From Streptomyces seoulensis (GTDB lineage: Bacteria; Actinomycetota; Actinomycetes; Streptomycetales; Streptomycetaceae), in assembly GCA_013364255.1 (NCBI GenBank), contig CP054936.1, positions 6,528,353 to 6,592,352 of the forward strand: a DNA stretch of 64,000 nt, written 5' to 3'. Position 1 is the stretch's first letter; every line of letters begins with the position of its first letter. Below, piece by piece: positions 45,052 to 54,300 of this stretch. Under the pieces are notes generated by a model, which saw only the letters and a program-made list of their open reading frames with translations, made no database searches and was not told the origin of the DNA. Position numbers and translations under genes: made by a program.

Positions 45052-45604
45052 TGAGCACCCTTTCGAGCAGTGTCACGTCTGGCTGGCCGCCGGCGTTCTC
45101 GTCGCCGCCGGGCTGATGGATGGCGACCAGGCCCGCCTCCGCCAAGTCGGCGACGAGGATCCTGGCCACGCCGAGAGGAATCGTCAGCAGGGCCGAGATC
45201 TCGGCCACCGACTTGATCTCGCGGCACAGTTGGCAGATCCGCTGATGTTCGGGCAACTGGCCCTGCATCTGGTGCGGTTGCGCGGTGGTGTGCACCAGGG
45301 CCTCGATGGCGAGCTGGTACCGCGGCCTGGTGCGGCCGCCCGTCATGGCGTACGGGCGGACCAGTGGGTTGCCCGCGCCCCCGGCGGGCGTCGGCTCAGG
45401 GGCGCGTCGCTGCGGCTGCACCGGCTGGATGCGCGGCGCCCGCGGCTGGTCGTACGGCGAGGGGCCGGGGCCCTGCGGCGGGTACGGCTGCCGGTGGCGC
45501 GGGACGGAGGGGTAGCCGTACTGGTTCGCCGAACCGTCGCCCTGGCCCTGGGCAGGACCGTACGACCAGTTGCCCGAATGCGAACCGCCTGGGGGTGTTG
45601 CCAC
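45032..45604 (-). CDS. cvnC2: Conservon DUF742 protein CvnC (left conservon)
   Basis: 190 residues. A Pro/Gln-rich N-terminal half (YGYPSVPRHRQPYPPQGPGP and onward) precedes the DUF742 core: LVRPYAMTGGRTRPRYQLAI, LPEHQRICQLCREIKSVAEI, ALLTIPLGVARILVADLAEA, VTLLERVLSGLRKL, a winged-helix-like fold. GTG 45604 has GGAGGAGAG immediately upstream. It overlaps cvnD and lies 97 bases after cvnB. Presumed adaptor between the sensor and the GTPase. Confidence 0.9.
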   Translation of the reverse strand: MATPPGGSHSGNWSYGPAQGQGDGSANQYGYPSVPRHRQPYPPQGPGPSPYDQPRAPRIQPVQPQRRAPEPTPAGGAGNPLVRPYAMTGGRTRPRYQLAIEALVHTTAQPHQMQGQLPEHQRICQLCREIKSVAEISALLTIPLGVARILVADLAEAGLVAIHQPGGDENAGGQPDVTLLERVLSGLRKL

Positions 45605-45701
45605 TCTCTCTCCTCCTCCGATGGCGCCGGGCCTCCAAAGGTGTGGAAGCCGCGTCCCGAAACCTTACGGCCACAGGACACCAAAACGCACCGTCTGACT
45701 T

Positions 45702-46124
45702 TCAGTTGAGAAGGCTCCCCTGGAGTTCCGCGCGGAGATCCGGGGTGAGGACCGTGCCCGCACGGTCCACAAGAAGGGCCATCTCGTACCCAATGAGACC
45801 GATGTCCGCCTCGGGGTGTGCGAGAACCGCGAGCGAGGAGCCGTCGGAGACGGACATGATGAAGAGGAATCCCCGCTCCATCTCCACAACGGTCTGGTTC
45901 ACGCTGCCGCCCTCGAAGATGCGGGAGGCGCCCGCGGTCAGCGAGGTCAGACCGGACGCGACGGCCGCGAGCTGGTCGGCACGGTCGCGGGGAAAGCCTT
46001 CGGACATCGCCAGAAGGAGTCCGTCGGCGGAGACCACCACCGTGTGGGACACCCCGGGGGTGTTGTCCACGAAGTTGGTGATCAACCAGTTCAGGTTCTG
46101 CGCCGCCTGGCTCATCGGGCTCAC
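45702..46124 (-). CDS. cvnB2: Conservon roadblock/LC7 protein CvnB (left conservon)
   Basis: 140 residues of the roadblock/LC7 fold: MSQAAQNLNWLITNFVDNTP, VVVSADGLLLAMSEGFPRD, ADQLAAVASGLTSLTAGASR, VEMERGFLFIMSVSDGSSLA. Roadblock proteins often modulate small GTPases, here CvnD. GTG 46124 follows AGGAG at 7 bases and lies one base after the cvnA stop. An ATG nine bases later is an alternative. Confidence 0.92.
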   Translation of the reverse strand: MSPMSQAAQNLNWLITNFVDNTPGVSHTVVVSADGLLLAMSEGFPRDRADQLAAVASGLTSLTAGASRIFEGGSVNQTVVEMERGFLFIMSVSDGSSLAVLAHPEADIGLIGYEMALLVDRAGTVLTPDLRAELQGSLLN

Positions 46125-46125
46125 A

Positions 46126-49100
46126 CTAACGCTCCTGGTGGTAGGTGCTGTCAGGACCACTGTGGTCATTCCTTGTGGCCTGACCGTTCTTGTCATTTCC
46201 CGCGGTGCGTCCCCGTTCGACGCCCCGGCGCAGGTTGCTCAGCCTGCCCCGGACGTCCTCGGGGGCGCGGGAGACCTGTGGGCCGCCCTGCGGGGTCGAT
46301 TCCGCGGTTCCCTCGACCAGGTTGGCCTTGGGCACCCGCCGTGGCAGACCGGAGGAGGTCACTCCGCCCGCCTTGGGTTTGCGCAGCTTGGACGCCTGCT
46401 GCCAGCGGTCGTCGTTCGCCGAACGCCAGTCGTCGTCGCCGTTGTTCTCCGGGGAGGGGGCCGGCGCGTCCGAGTGCTCGGGCCGCGCGCCGTTCGAACC
46501 GCTCGCGGTGGAACCGCGGCGGGGCAGTCCCGCCTCGGTCAGCGCGTGACCGGCGGCCGGGTCGGCCTCCGGCTGGTCGAAGCCTACGCGGTGCGCCTCG
46601 CTCGCGTCAGCGCTCTGCGCGGATTCCGCTTGCTGAGCGTACTGGCCGGCGTAGCCGCTCTGGTAGGCGTCGCCCTGCGGCCAGTCGTCCTGGTAGGGCT
46701 GCTCCTGGAAGCCGGCGTACTGGTCCCGCGCACCGGGGTGGGCGCCCGAGTGGTCCTCGCGCACCGGTTCCGCATAGGTGTCGGGGGCGGGGTAGCCGTT
46801 CGCGGCCGGGTATCCGCCGTTCTGCGGCAGGGCGCCGTCCGGCGCGTAGTACCCCTGCTCGTACGACTGCTGTCCCTGCTGCTCGTACCGCACCTGGCCG
46901 TGCTGGTCGTACGCGCCCTGCGCCTGCTGCTCGTACGGCTGCTGCGGGTCCTCGTAGCCGCCCTGGCCGCCGTAGCCGGCGTTCTGCTCCGGGTACGGGG
47001 TCTGGCCGGTGTCGTAGGGCTGCTGCGGGACCGCGGCGTCGTCCGGGTAGGCGGCCGCGGCCTCGTGGGTCTCCGGCACACCGCCCGTCTGGGTCTCCAG
47101 GGCGGCCCGGCGCTCCTCGCGCTTGAGCGAGCGGCCCACCGGGTCCAGGCCCCGGCCGTCGTCCGGCGCCTGCGTGTAGCGGCTGTCGTCGAAGCCGAGT
47201 TCGGCGGCGGTCCGCATCGGCGGCAGCTGGGTGAAGCTCTCGGCCGGCCCCGACACCTGCTGCGTCTGCTGCTCGGGGATGATCTGCGAGACGGTGAACT
47301 CATCGCGGTCCAGCGCCTGTTCGCCGCCACCGCCGTGGGTGATCGCGTCCGGCAACATGACCAGCGAGGTGGTGCCGGCCTGCTCGCCCGACGGGCGCAG
47401 CTGGACCCGGACGCCGTGCCGGTCGGCCAGCCGGCCGACCACGAACAGGCCCATGCGCTGGGAGATCGCCACGTCCACGGTGGGCGGGTTGGCGAGCTTG
47501 TGGTTGATGTCCGCGAAGTCCTCGGCGGTCAGGCCGATGCCCTTGTCGTGGATCTCGACCATGACCCGGCCGTCGGGCAGCCGGGTCGCGGTGACGCGGA
47601 CCTTGGTCTGCGGCGAGGAGAACGTGGTGGCGTTCTCCAGCAGCTCGGCCAGCAGGTGCACGAGGTCGGTGACCGCGCGGCCGTGGATCTCCGCCTCCGG
47701 CACGCCGGACATCTCGATGCGCTCGTACTGCTCCACCTCCGAGGAGGCGGCGCGCAGCACGTCCACCAGCGGGACCGGCTGGTCCCAGCGGCGGCCGGGC
47801 TCCTCGCCCGCGAGGACCAGCAGGTTCTCGCCGTTGCGGCGCATACGGGTGGCCAGGTGGTCCAGCCGGAACAGGTTCTCCAGCTGGTCCGGGTCGGCCT
47901 CGTTGTTCTCCAGGTCGGTGATCAGGGTCAGCTGGCCCTCGATCAGCGACTGGTTGCGGCGCGAGAGGTTGGTGAAGATCGCGTTGATGTTGCCCCGCAG
48001 CAGGGCCTGTTCGGCGGCGAGCCGGACGGCCTCGCGGTGCACCTGGTCGAAGGCGCGGGCGACTTCGCCGATCTCGTCGGTCGAGGTGATCGGGATCGGC
48101 TCGACCCGGGTGTCGACCCGGCCCGGGTCGGTGCGCGAGAGCTGGTCGACCAGCATCGGCAGGCGCTGCTCGGCGATGCCGAAGGCGGCGCTGCGCAGCC
48201 GGCGCATCGAGCGGCTCATCTGCCGGGCCACCAGACCGGCCAGGACGAACGCGGCGAGCAGGGCGACCAGGACGACCGCGCTGGTGACGAACGTCGACTG
48301 CTTGGCGTCGTCGGCGATGTCGGAGGCCTCGTTCACCGCGGTGTCGGCCATGTCCGACTCGATCTTGCGGTAGGCGTCGAACTTGAGCGTGTTGACCGCC
48401 CACCAGTTCTGCGCGGTGATGCCCTTGGCGGCGAGCTGCTGACGGGCGCCCGGGTCGGTGCTCTCCAGCGTGGCGAGGGCCGTGACCATCTTCTGCGGGT
48501 CGGCCGGCGGGGCCACGTAGTCCGGGTTCTGGCCCTTGGCCTCCTGGGCCGCCGCCGCGGCCTTGGCCTGGATGTCCCGCTTCGCCTCGTCCAGCTTGTC
48601 CGCGTCGGCCTGGGTGCCGCCGCCGAGGTACTCCTCGACGGCGATGCCCTCCAGATAGGCGTAGGAGGACAGGGCGAGGCGCTGGCTGGCCAGGTTGCCC
48701 TCGTCCGGACCGGGCTTGACCAGCAGGTGCATGCCGATCGAACGCTCCAGGGAGAGCGCGGAGTTGGTGAGCGAGATGGCGTAGACGGTACGGCCGTAGG
48801 AGGTGATGTTGCCGGTGCCGAGGCCGAGTTCGTTGGCGAACTCCATCAGCGGGTGGCCGACCTTGATGTAGCCCTCTTCGGTCTGCACGCCGGTCAGCTT
48901 GGAGGTGTACGCGGCGGCGCGCAGCGACTGGAGCTGCGGCTCGGTCTCGCGGAACAGCTTCAGCCGGCGCACCAGGCCGGGAGTCTGCGGCATGTTCTTG
49001 GCGGCCTGGTCGAAGGCGTCGGCGGCCTTGTCGGTCTGCGCGCGGGCCTGGGTGACCGTCGGGTTGTTCTGGCCCTTGCCCTGGAGCAGGGGAGCGGCGG

Positions 49101-49434
49101 TGACGTCACGCTCGTTGTCGAGGGCGCTGGTGTAGGCGAGGGCGGCGCGCACCAGACGGGCGGTGTTCTCCGCGTCCTGGGCCTCGTTCCAGGTGTCGAT
49201 CGAGCTCTTGACCTGGAAGCCGCCCATGACGAGGCCGACCAGCACGGGTATGAGCAGGATCGCGTTCAGTCGGGTGCGCACCCGCCAGTTGCGGGGCGAG
49301 AAGCGCCCGCCGCTCGACGCGGGGGCGTTCGCCGGCTCCGCACCGGGCACGTGTGCGGGCGCCGCGCCGCGCGGCGGCGGGGTGAAGTTGCCCCGGGCCG
49401 CGGACGGCTCGGGACCGTTCTTGCTTCGCCTCAC
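46126..49434 (-). CDS. cvnA2: Conservon sensor histidine-kinase-like protein CvnA (left conservon)
   Basis: 1102 residues from GTG 49434. One membrane helix near 50-70 (LNAILLIPVLVGLVMGGFQV), a large extracytoplasmic nitrate/nitrite-sensing-like (NIT) domain, a second helix near 390 (SAVVLVALLAAFVLAGLVAR), HAMP-like region, then the ATPase domain: LLAELLENATTFSSPQTKV (N box), EIHDKGIGLTAEDF, RMGLFVVGRLADRHG. No canonical phospho-acceptor H box is seen. The C-terminal 350 residues are Gln/Tyr/Gly-rich and disordered, ending in a basic VSRAPEDVRGRLSNLRRGVE. First gene of the conservon. Confidence 0.9.
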   Translation of the reverse strand: MRRSKNGPEPSAARGNFTPPPRGAAPAHVPGAEPANAPASSGGRFSPRNWRVRTRLNAILLIPVLVGLVMGGFQVKSSIDTWNEAQDAENTARLVRAALAYTSALDNERDVTAAPLLQGKGQNNPTVTQARAQTDKAADAFDQAAKNMPQTPGLVRRLKLFRETEPQLQSLRAAAYTSKLTGVQTEEGYIKVGHPLMEFANELGLGTGNITSYGRTVYAISLTNSALSLERSIGMHLLVKPGPDEGNLASQRLALSSYAYLEGIAVEEYLGGGTQADADKLDEAKRDIQAKAAAAAQEAKGQNPDYVAPPADPQKMVTALATLESTDPGARQQLAAKGITAQNWWAVNTLKFDAYRKIESDMADTAVNEASDIADDAKQSTFVTSAVVLVALLAAFVLAGLVARQMSRSMRRLRSAAFGIAEQRLPMLVDQLSRTDPGRVDTRVEPIPITSTDEIGEVARAFDQVHREAVRLAAEQALLRGNINAIFTNLSRRNQSLIEGQLTLITDLENNEADPDQLENLFRLDHLATRMRRNGENLLVLAGEEPGRRWDQPVPLVDVLRAASSEVEQYERIEMSGVPEAEIHGRAVTDLVHLLAELLENATTFSSPQTKVRVTATRLPDGRVMVEIHDKGIGLTAEDFADINHKLANPPTVDVAISQRMGLFVVGRLADRHGVRVQLRPSGEQAGTTSLVMLPDAITHGGGGEQALDRDEFTVSQIIPEQQTQQVSGPAESFTQLPPMRTAAELGFDDSRYTQAPDDGRGLDPVGRSLKREERRAALETQTGGVPETHEAAAAYPDDAAVPQQPYDTGQTPYPEQNAGYGGQGGYEDPQQPYEQQAQGAYDQHGQVRYEQQGQQSYEQGYYAPDGALPQNGGYPAANGYPAPDTYAEPVREDHSGAHPGARDQYAGFQEQPYQDDWPQGDAYQSGYAGQYAQQAESAQSADASEAHRVGFDQPEADPAAGHALTEAGLPRRGSTASGSNGARPEHSDAPAPSPENNGDDDWRSANDDRWQQASKLRKPKAGGVTSSGLPRRVPKANLVEGTAESTPQGGPQVSRAPEDVRGRLSNLRRGVERGRTAGNDKNGQATRNDHSGPDSTYHQER

Positions 49435-49851
49435 TCGACCAACAACCTCTCGGCGGTCGGCACCTTCGCTTGTGCCGCAGTGTCTCAAGCCCTCTGCGCC
49501 GGTGACGACGTCAGCACTACTGAGTACGTCTTTGACTATTGGGCAGTTCAGGCATTCCAGCACGCGGGCATGCGGTCTTCCAAACAGTTGGAACCGGCCT
49601 CGCGCGCACGTGTGCGCCGCAGATAAAACGGTCATAAAGAGCGAGCGGCCTCAAAAGGCGGGCGCGTCGTGCGCGCAGCGACACCGGATGTGCGCGACGC
49701 GTTGCAGTACCACCCGATTCCTCTGCCGAAACGTTATGAACACCGGGGCCGACCGTGTCAAAGGACACAGCCGGCTCCGGTGCCGCTACGACAACTGGTG
49801 TATCGCGATCCCCGCTCGGGTGCTATGTGAGAGGTGTCCGTGTCCGCGCCG
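49435..49851. other. Gap between the two conservons
   Basis: No gene seen. On the minus strand a TTGACA (complement of 49756-49761) lies in a dyad GTGTC-4-GACAC (49755-49768). A poorly matching CATAAC is 17 bases on. This may be the promoter of the left conservon. Confidence 0.35.
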
Positions 49852-50427
49852 TTACCGCAGGCGGGCCATCAGCGCGTGTTCGACGAGGGTGATGAGCGCG
49901 GACTTGGCGTCGGCGCGGTGGCGGGCGTCGGTGGTGATGATCGGGGTGTCGGGGCCGATCTGGAGCGCCTCGCGCACCTCGTCCGGGCTGTAGGGCTGGT
50001 TGCCGTCGAAGCCGTTGAGGGCGATGACGAACGGCAGGCCGCTGTTCTCGAAGTAGTCGACCGCCGGGAAGCAGTCGGCCAGGCGGCGGGTGTCCACGAG
50101 CACCACCGCGCCGATCGCGCCGCGCACCAGGTCGTCCCACATGAACCAGAAGCGGTCCTGGCCCGGGGTGCCGAACAGGTACAGGATCAGGTCCTGGTCC
50201 AGCGTGATGCGGCCGAAGTCCATGGCCACCGTGGTGGTGGTCTTGTCCCCGGTGTGGGTGAGGTCGTCGATGCCCGCGGACGCGGAGGTCATCACGGCCT
50301 CCGTGCGCAGCGGGTTGATCTCCGAGACGGCACCCACGAACGTGGTCTTGCCCACGCCGAAGCCGCCCGCCACCACGATCTTCGCGGAGGTGGTGGCCCG
50401 GCCCCCGTCAGAGCTTGCGAAGTCCAC
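49852..50427 (-). CDS. cvnD1: Conservon GTP-binding protein CvnD (right conservon)
   Basis: 191 residues. Same GTPase features as its paralogue: GGFGVGKTTFVGAVSEI P-loop, LFGTPGQDRFWFMWDDL, and a conserved C-terminus VEHALMARLR. After the first 15 residues only one difference (Ile/Val) separates the two CvnD proteins. Starts at GTG 50427 inside the end of cvnC. Two nearly identical switch proteins fed by different sensors raises the question of cross-talk. Confidence 0.9.
   Translation of the reverse strand: MDFASSDGGRATTSAKIVVAGGFGVGKTTFVGAVSEINPLRTEAVMTSASAGIDDLTHTGDKTTTTVAMDFGRITLDQDLILYLFGTPGQDRFWFMWDDLVRGAIGAVVLVDTRRLADCFPAVDYFENSGLPFVIALNGFDGNQPYSPDEVREALQIGPDTPIITTDARHRADAKSALITLVEHALMARLR
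49853..50094. repeat. Copy 2 of the ~242-bp identical block of the cvnD genes
   Basis: Identical by eye to 44462-44703; the first difference is at 50095/44704. See the other copy. Confidence 0.85.
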
Positions 50428-50806
50428 TGAGCACCCTTTCGAGCAGCGTCACATCAGGCGCGCCGCCGTTGTTCTCGTCACCGCCCGGCTGGTGGATGGC
50501 CACCAGCCCGGCCTCTGCCAGGTCCGCGACGAGGATCCGCGCCACGCCGAGCGGCATGGCGAGCAGCGCCGACACCTCGGCGACCGACTTCACCTCGCGG
50601 CACAGGTGGCAGATCCGCTGGTGCTCCGGGAGCAGTCCCATCAGCGCTGCCGGGTCGGCCGTGGTGCTGATCAGCGCCTCGATGGCGAGCTGATAGCGCG
50701 GCCGGGTCCGGCCGCCGGTCATCGCATACGGACGGACCAGCGGCTGGTCGCCCTCGTCCCCGTACGGCTCGGCGTACGGATCATGATGGGCGGTGGGCGG
50801 GGTCAT
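50408..50806 (-). CDS. cvnC1: Conservon DUF742 protein CvnC (right conservon)
   Basis: 132 residues from ATG 50806 with GGAGG 4 bases ahead. Only a short N-terminal lead before the DUF742 core (LVRPYAMTGGRTRPRYQLAI, HQRICHLCREVKSVAEVSAL, PLGVARILVADLAEAGLVAI). It lacks most of the Pro-rich half present in the left copy, so that half is not needed for the core role. It overlaps cvnD by 20 bases. Confidence 0.9.
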   Translation of the reverse strand: MTPPTAHHDPYAEPYGDEGDQPLVRPYAMTGGRTRPRYQLAIEALISTTADPAALMGLLPEHQRICHLCREVKSVAEVSALLAMPLGVARILVADLAEAGLVAIHQPGGDENNGGAPDVTLLERVLSGLRKL

Positions 50807-50917
50807 GAATCCTCCGGGCGGGACAGCAAGTCGGTCGGGCAAGCCGTCGGACGAGGCCGGTGGGGGGATTGTGGCGGCCGGACGGTGGTTTGGTGACGCG
50901 GGTGGTGCCGGGGCCGG

Positions 50918-51340
50918 TCAGTGGAGCAGACTGCCCTGTAGTTCGGCGCGCAGGTCGGGGGTGAGCACCGCGCCCGCCCGGTCGACCAGCAGCGCCATCT
51001 CGTAGCCGACGAGGCCGATGTCGCACTCGGGGTGGGCGAGCACCGCCAGCGACGATCCGTCCGAGACGGACATCAGGAAGAGGAAGCCGCGCTCCATCTC
51101 CACGACCGTCTGCGCCACGTTGCCGCCCTCGAAGATCCGGGAGGCCCCCGCGGTCAGCGAGGTGAGGCCGGACGCGACGGCCGCGAGCTGGTCGGCGCGG
51201 TCGCGCGGGAACCCTTCGGACATCGCCAGAAGGAGTCCGTCCGCGGACACGACGACGGTGTGGGACACCCCGGGGGTGTTGTCCACGAAGTTGGTGATCA
51301 ACCAGTTGAGGTTCTGTGCCGCCTGGCTCATCGGGCTCAA
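50918..51340 (-). CDS. cvnB1: Conservon roadblock/LC7 protein CvnB (right conservon)
   Basis: 140 residues, about 95% identical to the left CvnB; differences are scattered (for example GGNVAQ for GGSVNQ). The aligned start codon is TTG 51340, six bases after AGGAG; ATG 51331 is the alternative. The start directly abuts the cvnA stop. Confidence 0.9.
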   Translation of the reverse strand: MSPMSQAAQNLNWLITNFVDNTPGVSHTVVVSADGLLLAMSEGFPRDRADQLAAVASGLTSLTAGASRIFEGGNVAQTVVEMERGFLFLMSVSDGSSLAVLAHPECDIGLVGYEMALLVDRAGAVLTPDLRAELQGSLLH

Positions 51341-54300
51341 CTAACGCTCCTGCTGGTGAGTGGGGCTCGGGTGACTGCCCGTCTGGCCGTTGCCGGCCTG
51401 ACGACCCTGTGCGATGCCCCGACGGAGATTGGTCAGTCGGCCGCGTACGTCGTCGGGCGCACGCGAGACCTGCGGACCGCTCTGGTGCTGTTGCTGCTGA
51501 GCCGTGCCCGGGACGAGGTTCGCCTTGGGCACCCGGCGCGGCAGGCCGGAGGTGGTGACGCCGCCCGCAGCCGGCTGCCGTACGCGCTCTGCCTGCCGGA
51601 CGAGTTCGTCGTTCGGCGAGCTGCGCCAGGCGGAGGCGGCGGGACGCTCGGGAGCCGCGGGTGTCTGCGGCTGTTGCGGGGCGGGAGCGGGCGTCGCCGC
51701 CTGCTCGCGCTCACCGCGGAACCAGTTGGTCTCCAGCGTGTCGAACAGCGGCGTGCGTCCGTCGCCCGGACCGGCCGGCGGCAGCGCCTCCGGCTCCCGG
51801 GAGACGGGCCGCTGCTGCTGGTGCGGCGCGGGCGGGCGCGGGGCGCCGAAGTCGGCGGGCCCCTGACCCGGCTGCGGCCGCTCGAACTGGCCGGTGGACG
51901 ACGGTCCCTGACGGCCCGGCAGCTGCGGCCGGCCAGAGGTCTCGTCGGCCTGGGCCGGCTGCTGGAACTGGCCGGCGGCACCGTTGCCGTACGCCTGTGG
52001 GGTGGCGTACTGACCGGTGGCGCCGTGGTCGTAACCGGGCTGCTGGTACTGCCCGTCGGAACCGTTGTCGTAGCCCTGGACGGCCGGGAACTGGCCGGTC
52101 GAGCCGTTGTCGTACCCCTGCACGGCCGGGAACTGGCCCGTGGAGTTGTCCTCGTAGCCCTGGACGGCGGGGAACTGGCCCGTGGAGCCGTCCTCGTAGC
52201 CCTGCACGGCGGGGAACTGGCCGGTGGAGCCGGTGTCGTACCCCTGCGGCGCGGCGAACTGGCCGGTGTCCGACGGGTTGCCGTGCTGCTGGCCGCCCTG
52301 CGCGCCGGCGCCGAAGATGTCCGGCCGGACGAACGAGCCGGTGTTCTGCTGCGCGCCCGGGTCCTGGAACCGGCCCGCGTCCCGGCCGCCGCCCTGCGGG
52401 GCGTCGAAGTCGGGGCGGGGGAAGGCCGAGGTGTCCGCCGGGGCGCCCGGGTTCTGCCGGTCGCCGGGGGCGGGCAGGGCCGGCATCTGCGCCGTGCCGC
52501 CCGGACCCGAGTGGTCCTCGAACCGGGGCGTGCGCGCGTTCTGCGCCCGCTCCGCCTCGTCGTGCCCGCGCGGGGCGTCCGGCCGGCCGGGACCTGCGGC
52601 GTTCTCGTTGCCCCAACTCGGGGTGCGCGGCTGCGGGTTGCCGCCGGGCAGCTCGGCCCGCGGACCACCGCGCGCCGGCAGCTGCGGGGCACGGCCCTGC
52701 TCGCCGCCGTTGCCCCGCTGCGGGGGCACGGCGCCGCGTGCGCCGTTGCCGAAGGCGTCCTGGCGGGTGCCGCCGAAGGCGTCCTGCCGGCCGCCCTCGC
52801 CGAAGCCCTGCCGGTTGTCCGTGCGCCGCCCGTCGCCGAAGCCCTGCGGGGCGGCCGGGCCGGCGGCCTGGAGGCCCTGCCCGGCGCCCGGCGCGCGGCC
52901 GCCGAAACCGGCGCCCGCGGGATTCTGACCGGGAGCGTTCTGAGCGGGAGTGTTCTGCCCGGGACCGTTCTGGCCCGGACCGCTTTGACCGGGGCCGTTC
53001 TGACCCGGCCGGCCCTGCTGCGGCTGCCCCGGACCACCCTGCGGCCCACGCGCACCGCCCGGACCACCGGGACCGCCCGGACCGCCGGGTCGGCCGCCCG
53101 TGCCGGGCAGCGCGGCCCGCGGGCCCTGACCTGCGCCGACCTGGCCGCGCTGAGCGCCGCCCGGGCCGAGCCGGCCCGGGCCGCCCGCGGGGCCGCCGGC
53201 GCCGAGCGCGCCACCACCGCCCTGACCGCTCCGGCGGGCCGCGGCCGCGCCGGCGGCAGCGGCGGCAGCCGCCGGACCGCCCGCGGAGGGAATGCCGGGC
53301 TTGCCGGGAGCCGGCTTCTTGCCGCCCTGGGCGACGTCGACCGGCAGCATGACGAGGGCCGTCGTACCGCCCGAGTCGGACGGGCGCAGCTGGATGCGGA
53401 TGCCGTGCCGCTGGGAGAGCCGGCCGACCACGAACAGACCCATGCGGCGGGAGACGGAGACGTCCACGGTGGGCGGCGAGGCGAGCCGCTCGTTGATCGC
53501 GGCGAGGTCCTCGGGGGAGAGGCCGATGCCGGTGTCGTGGATCTCGATCAGCACCCGCCCGTCGGGCAGCGCGTGACCGGTGACCTTGACCTTGGTCTGC
53601 GGCGAGGAGAACGAGGTCGCGTTCTCCAGCAGCTCGGCGAGCAGGTGCACGAGGTCGTTGACGACCCGGCCGGCGACCTCGGTGGTCGGCACGGACGCCA
53701 GCTCGATGCGCTCGTACTGCTCCACCTCGGAGGCCGCGGCGCGCAGGACGTCGACCAGCGGGACCGGACGGGTCCACCGGCGGCCGGGCTCCTCGCCCGC
53801 GAGGACGAGGAGGTTCTCGCCGTTACGGCGCATGCGGGTGGCGAGGTGGTCGAGCTTGAACAGCGAGGACAGCTGGTCCGGGTCGGCCTCGCGGGACTCC
53901 AGCTCGGAGATCAGCGACAGCTGACGCTGGATCAGGCCCTGGGAGCGGCGCGAGAGGTTGGTGAACATCGCGTTGACGTTGCCCCGCAGCAGGGCCTGCT
54001 CGGCGGCGAGCCGGACCGCCTCGCGGTGCACCTCGTCGAAGGCCGCGGCCACCTGGCCGATCTCGTCACGCGAGTGCACACCGACCGACTCCACGGTGGT
54101 GTCCACGTCCTGCGGGTCGGACTCCGACAGCTGCTTGACCAGCTCGGGCAGCCGGTCCTGGGCGACCCGGGTCGCGGTGTCCTGGAGGCGGCGCAGCGAG
54201 CGGATCATGGACCGCGCCACGACGAACGCGCCGACCAGCGACACACCGAGCACCAGCAGGATCAGCACACCGGAGATGATGGCGTCCTGCTCGGTGGAGC

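Noticed and set aside
46584..47330. Ser/Arg-rich frames antiparallel to or out of phase with cvnA2
   Set aside because: Shadow frames of the Gln/Tyr-rich tail; no homology or start signal.
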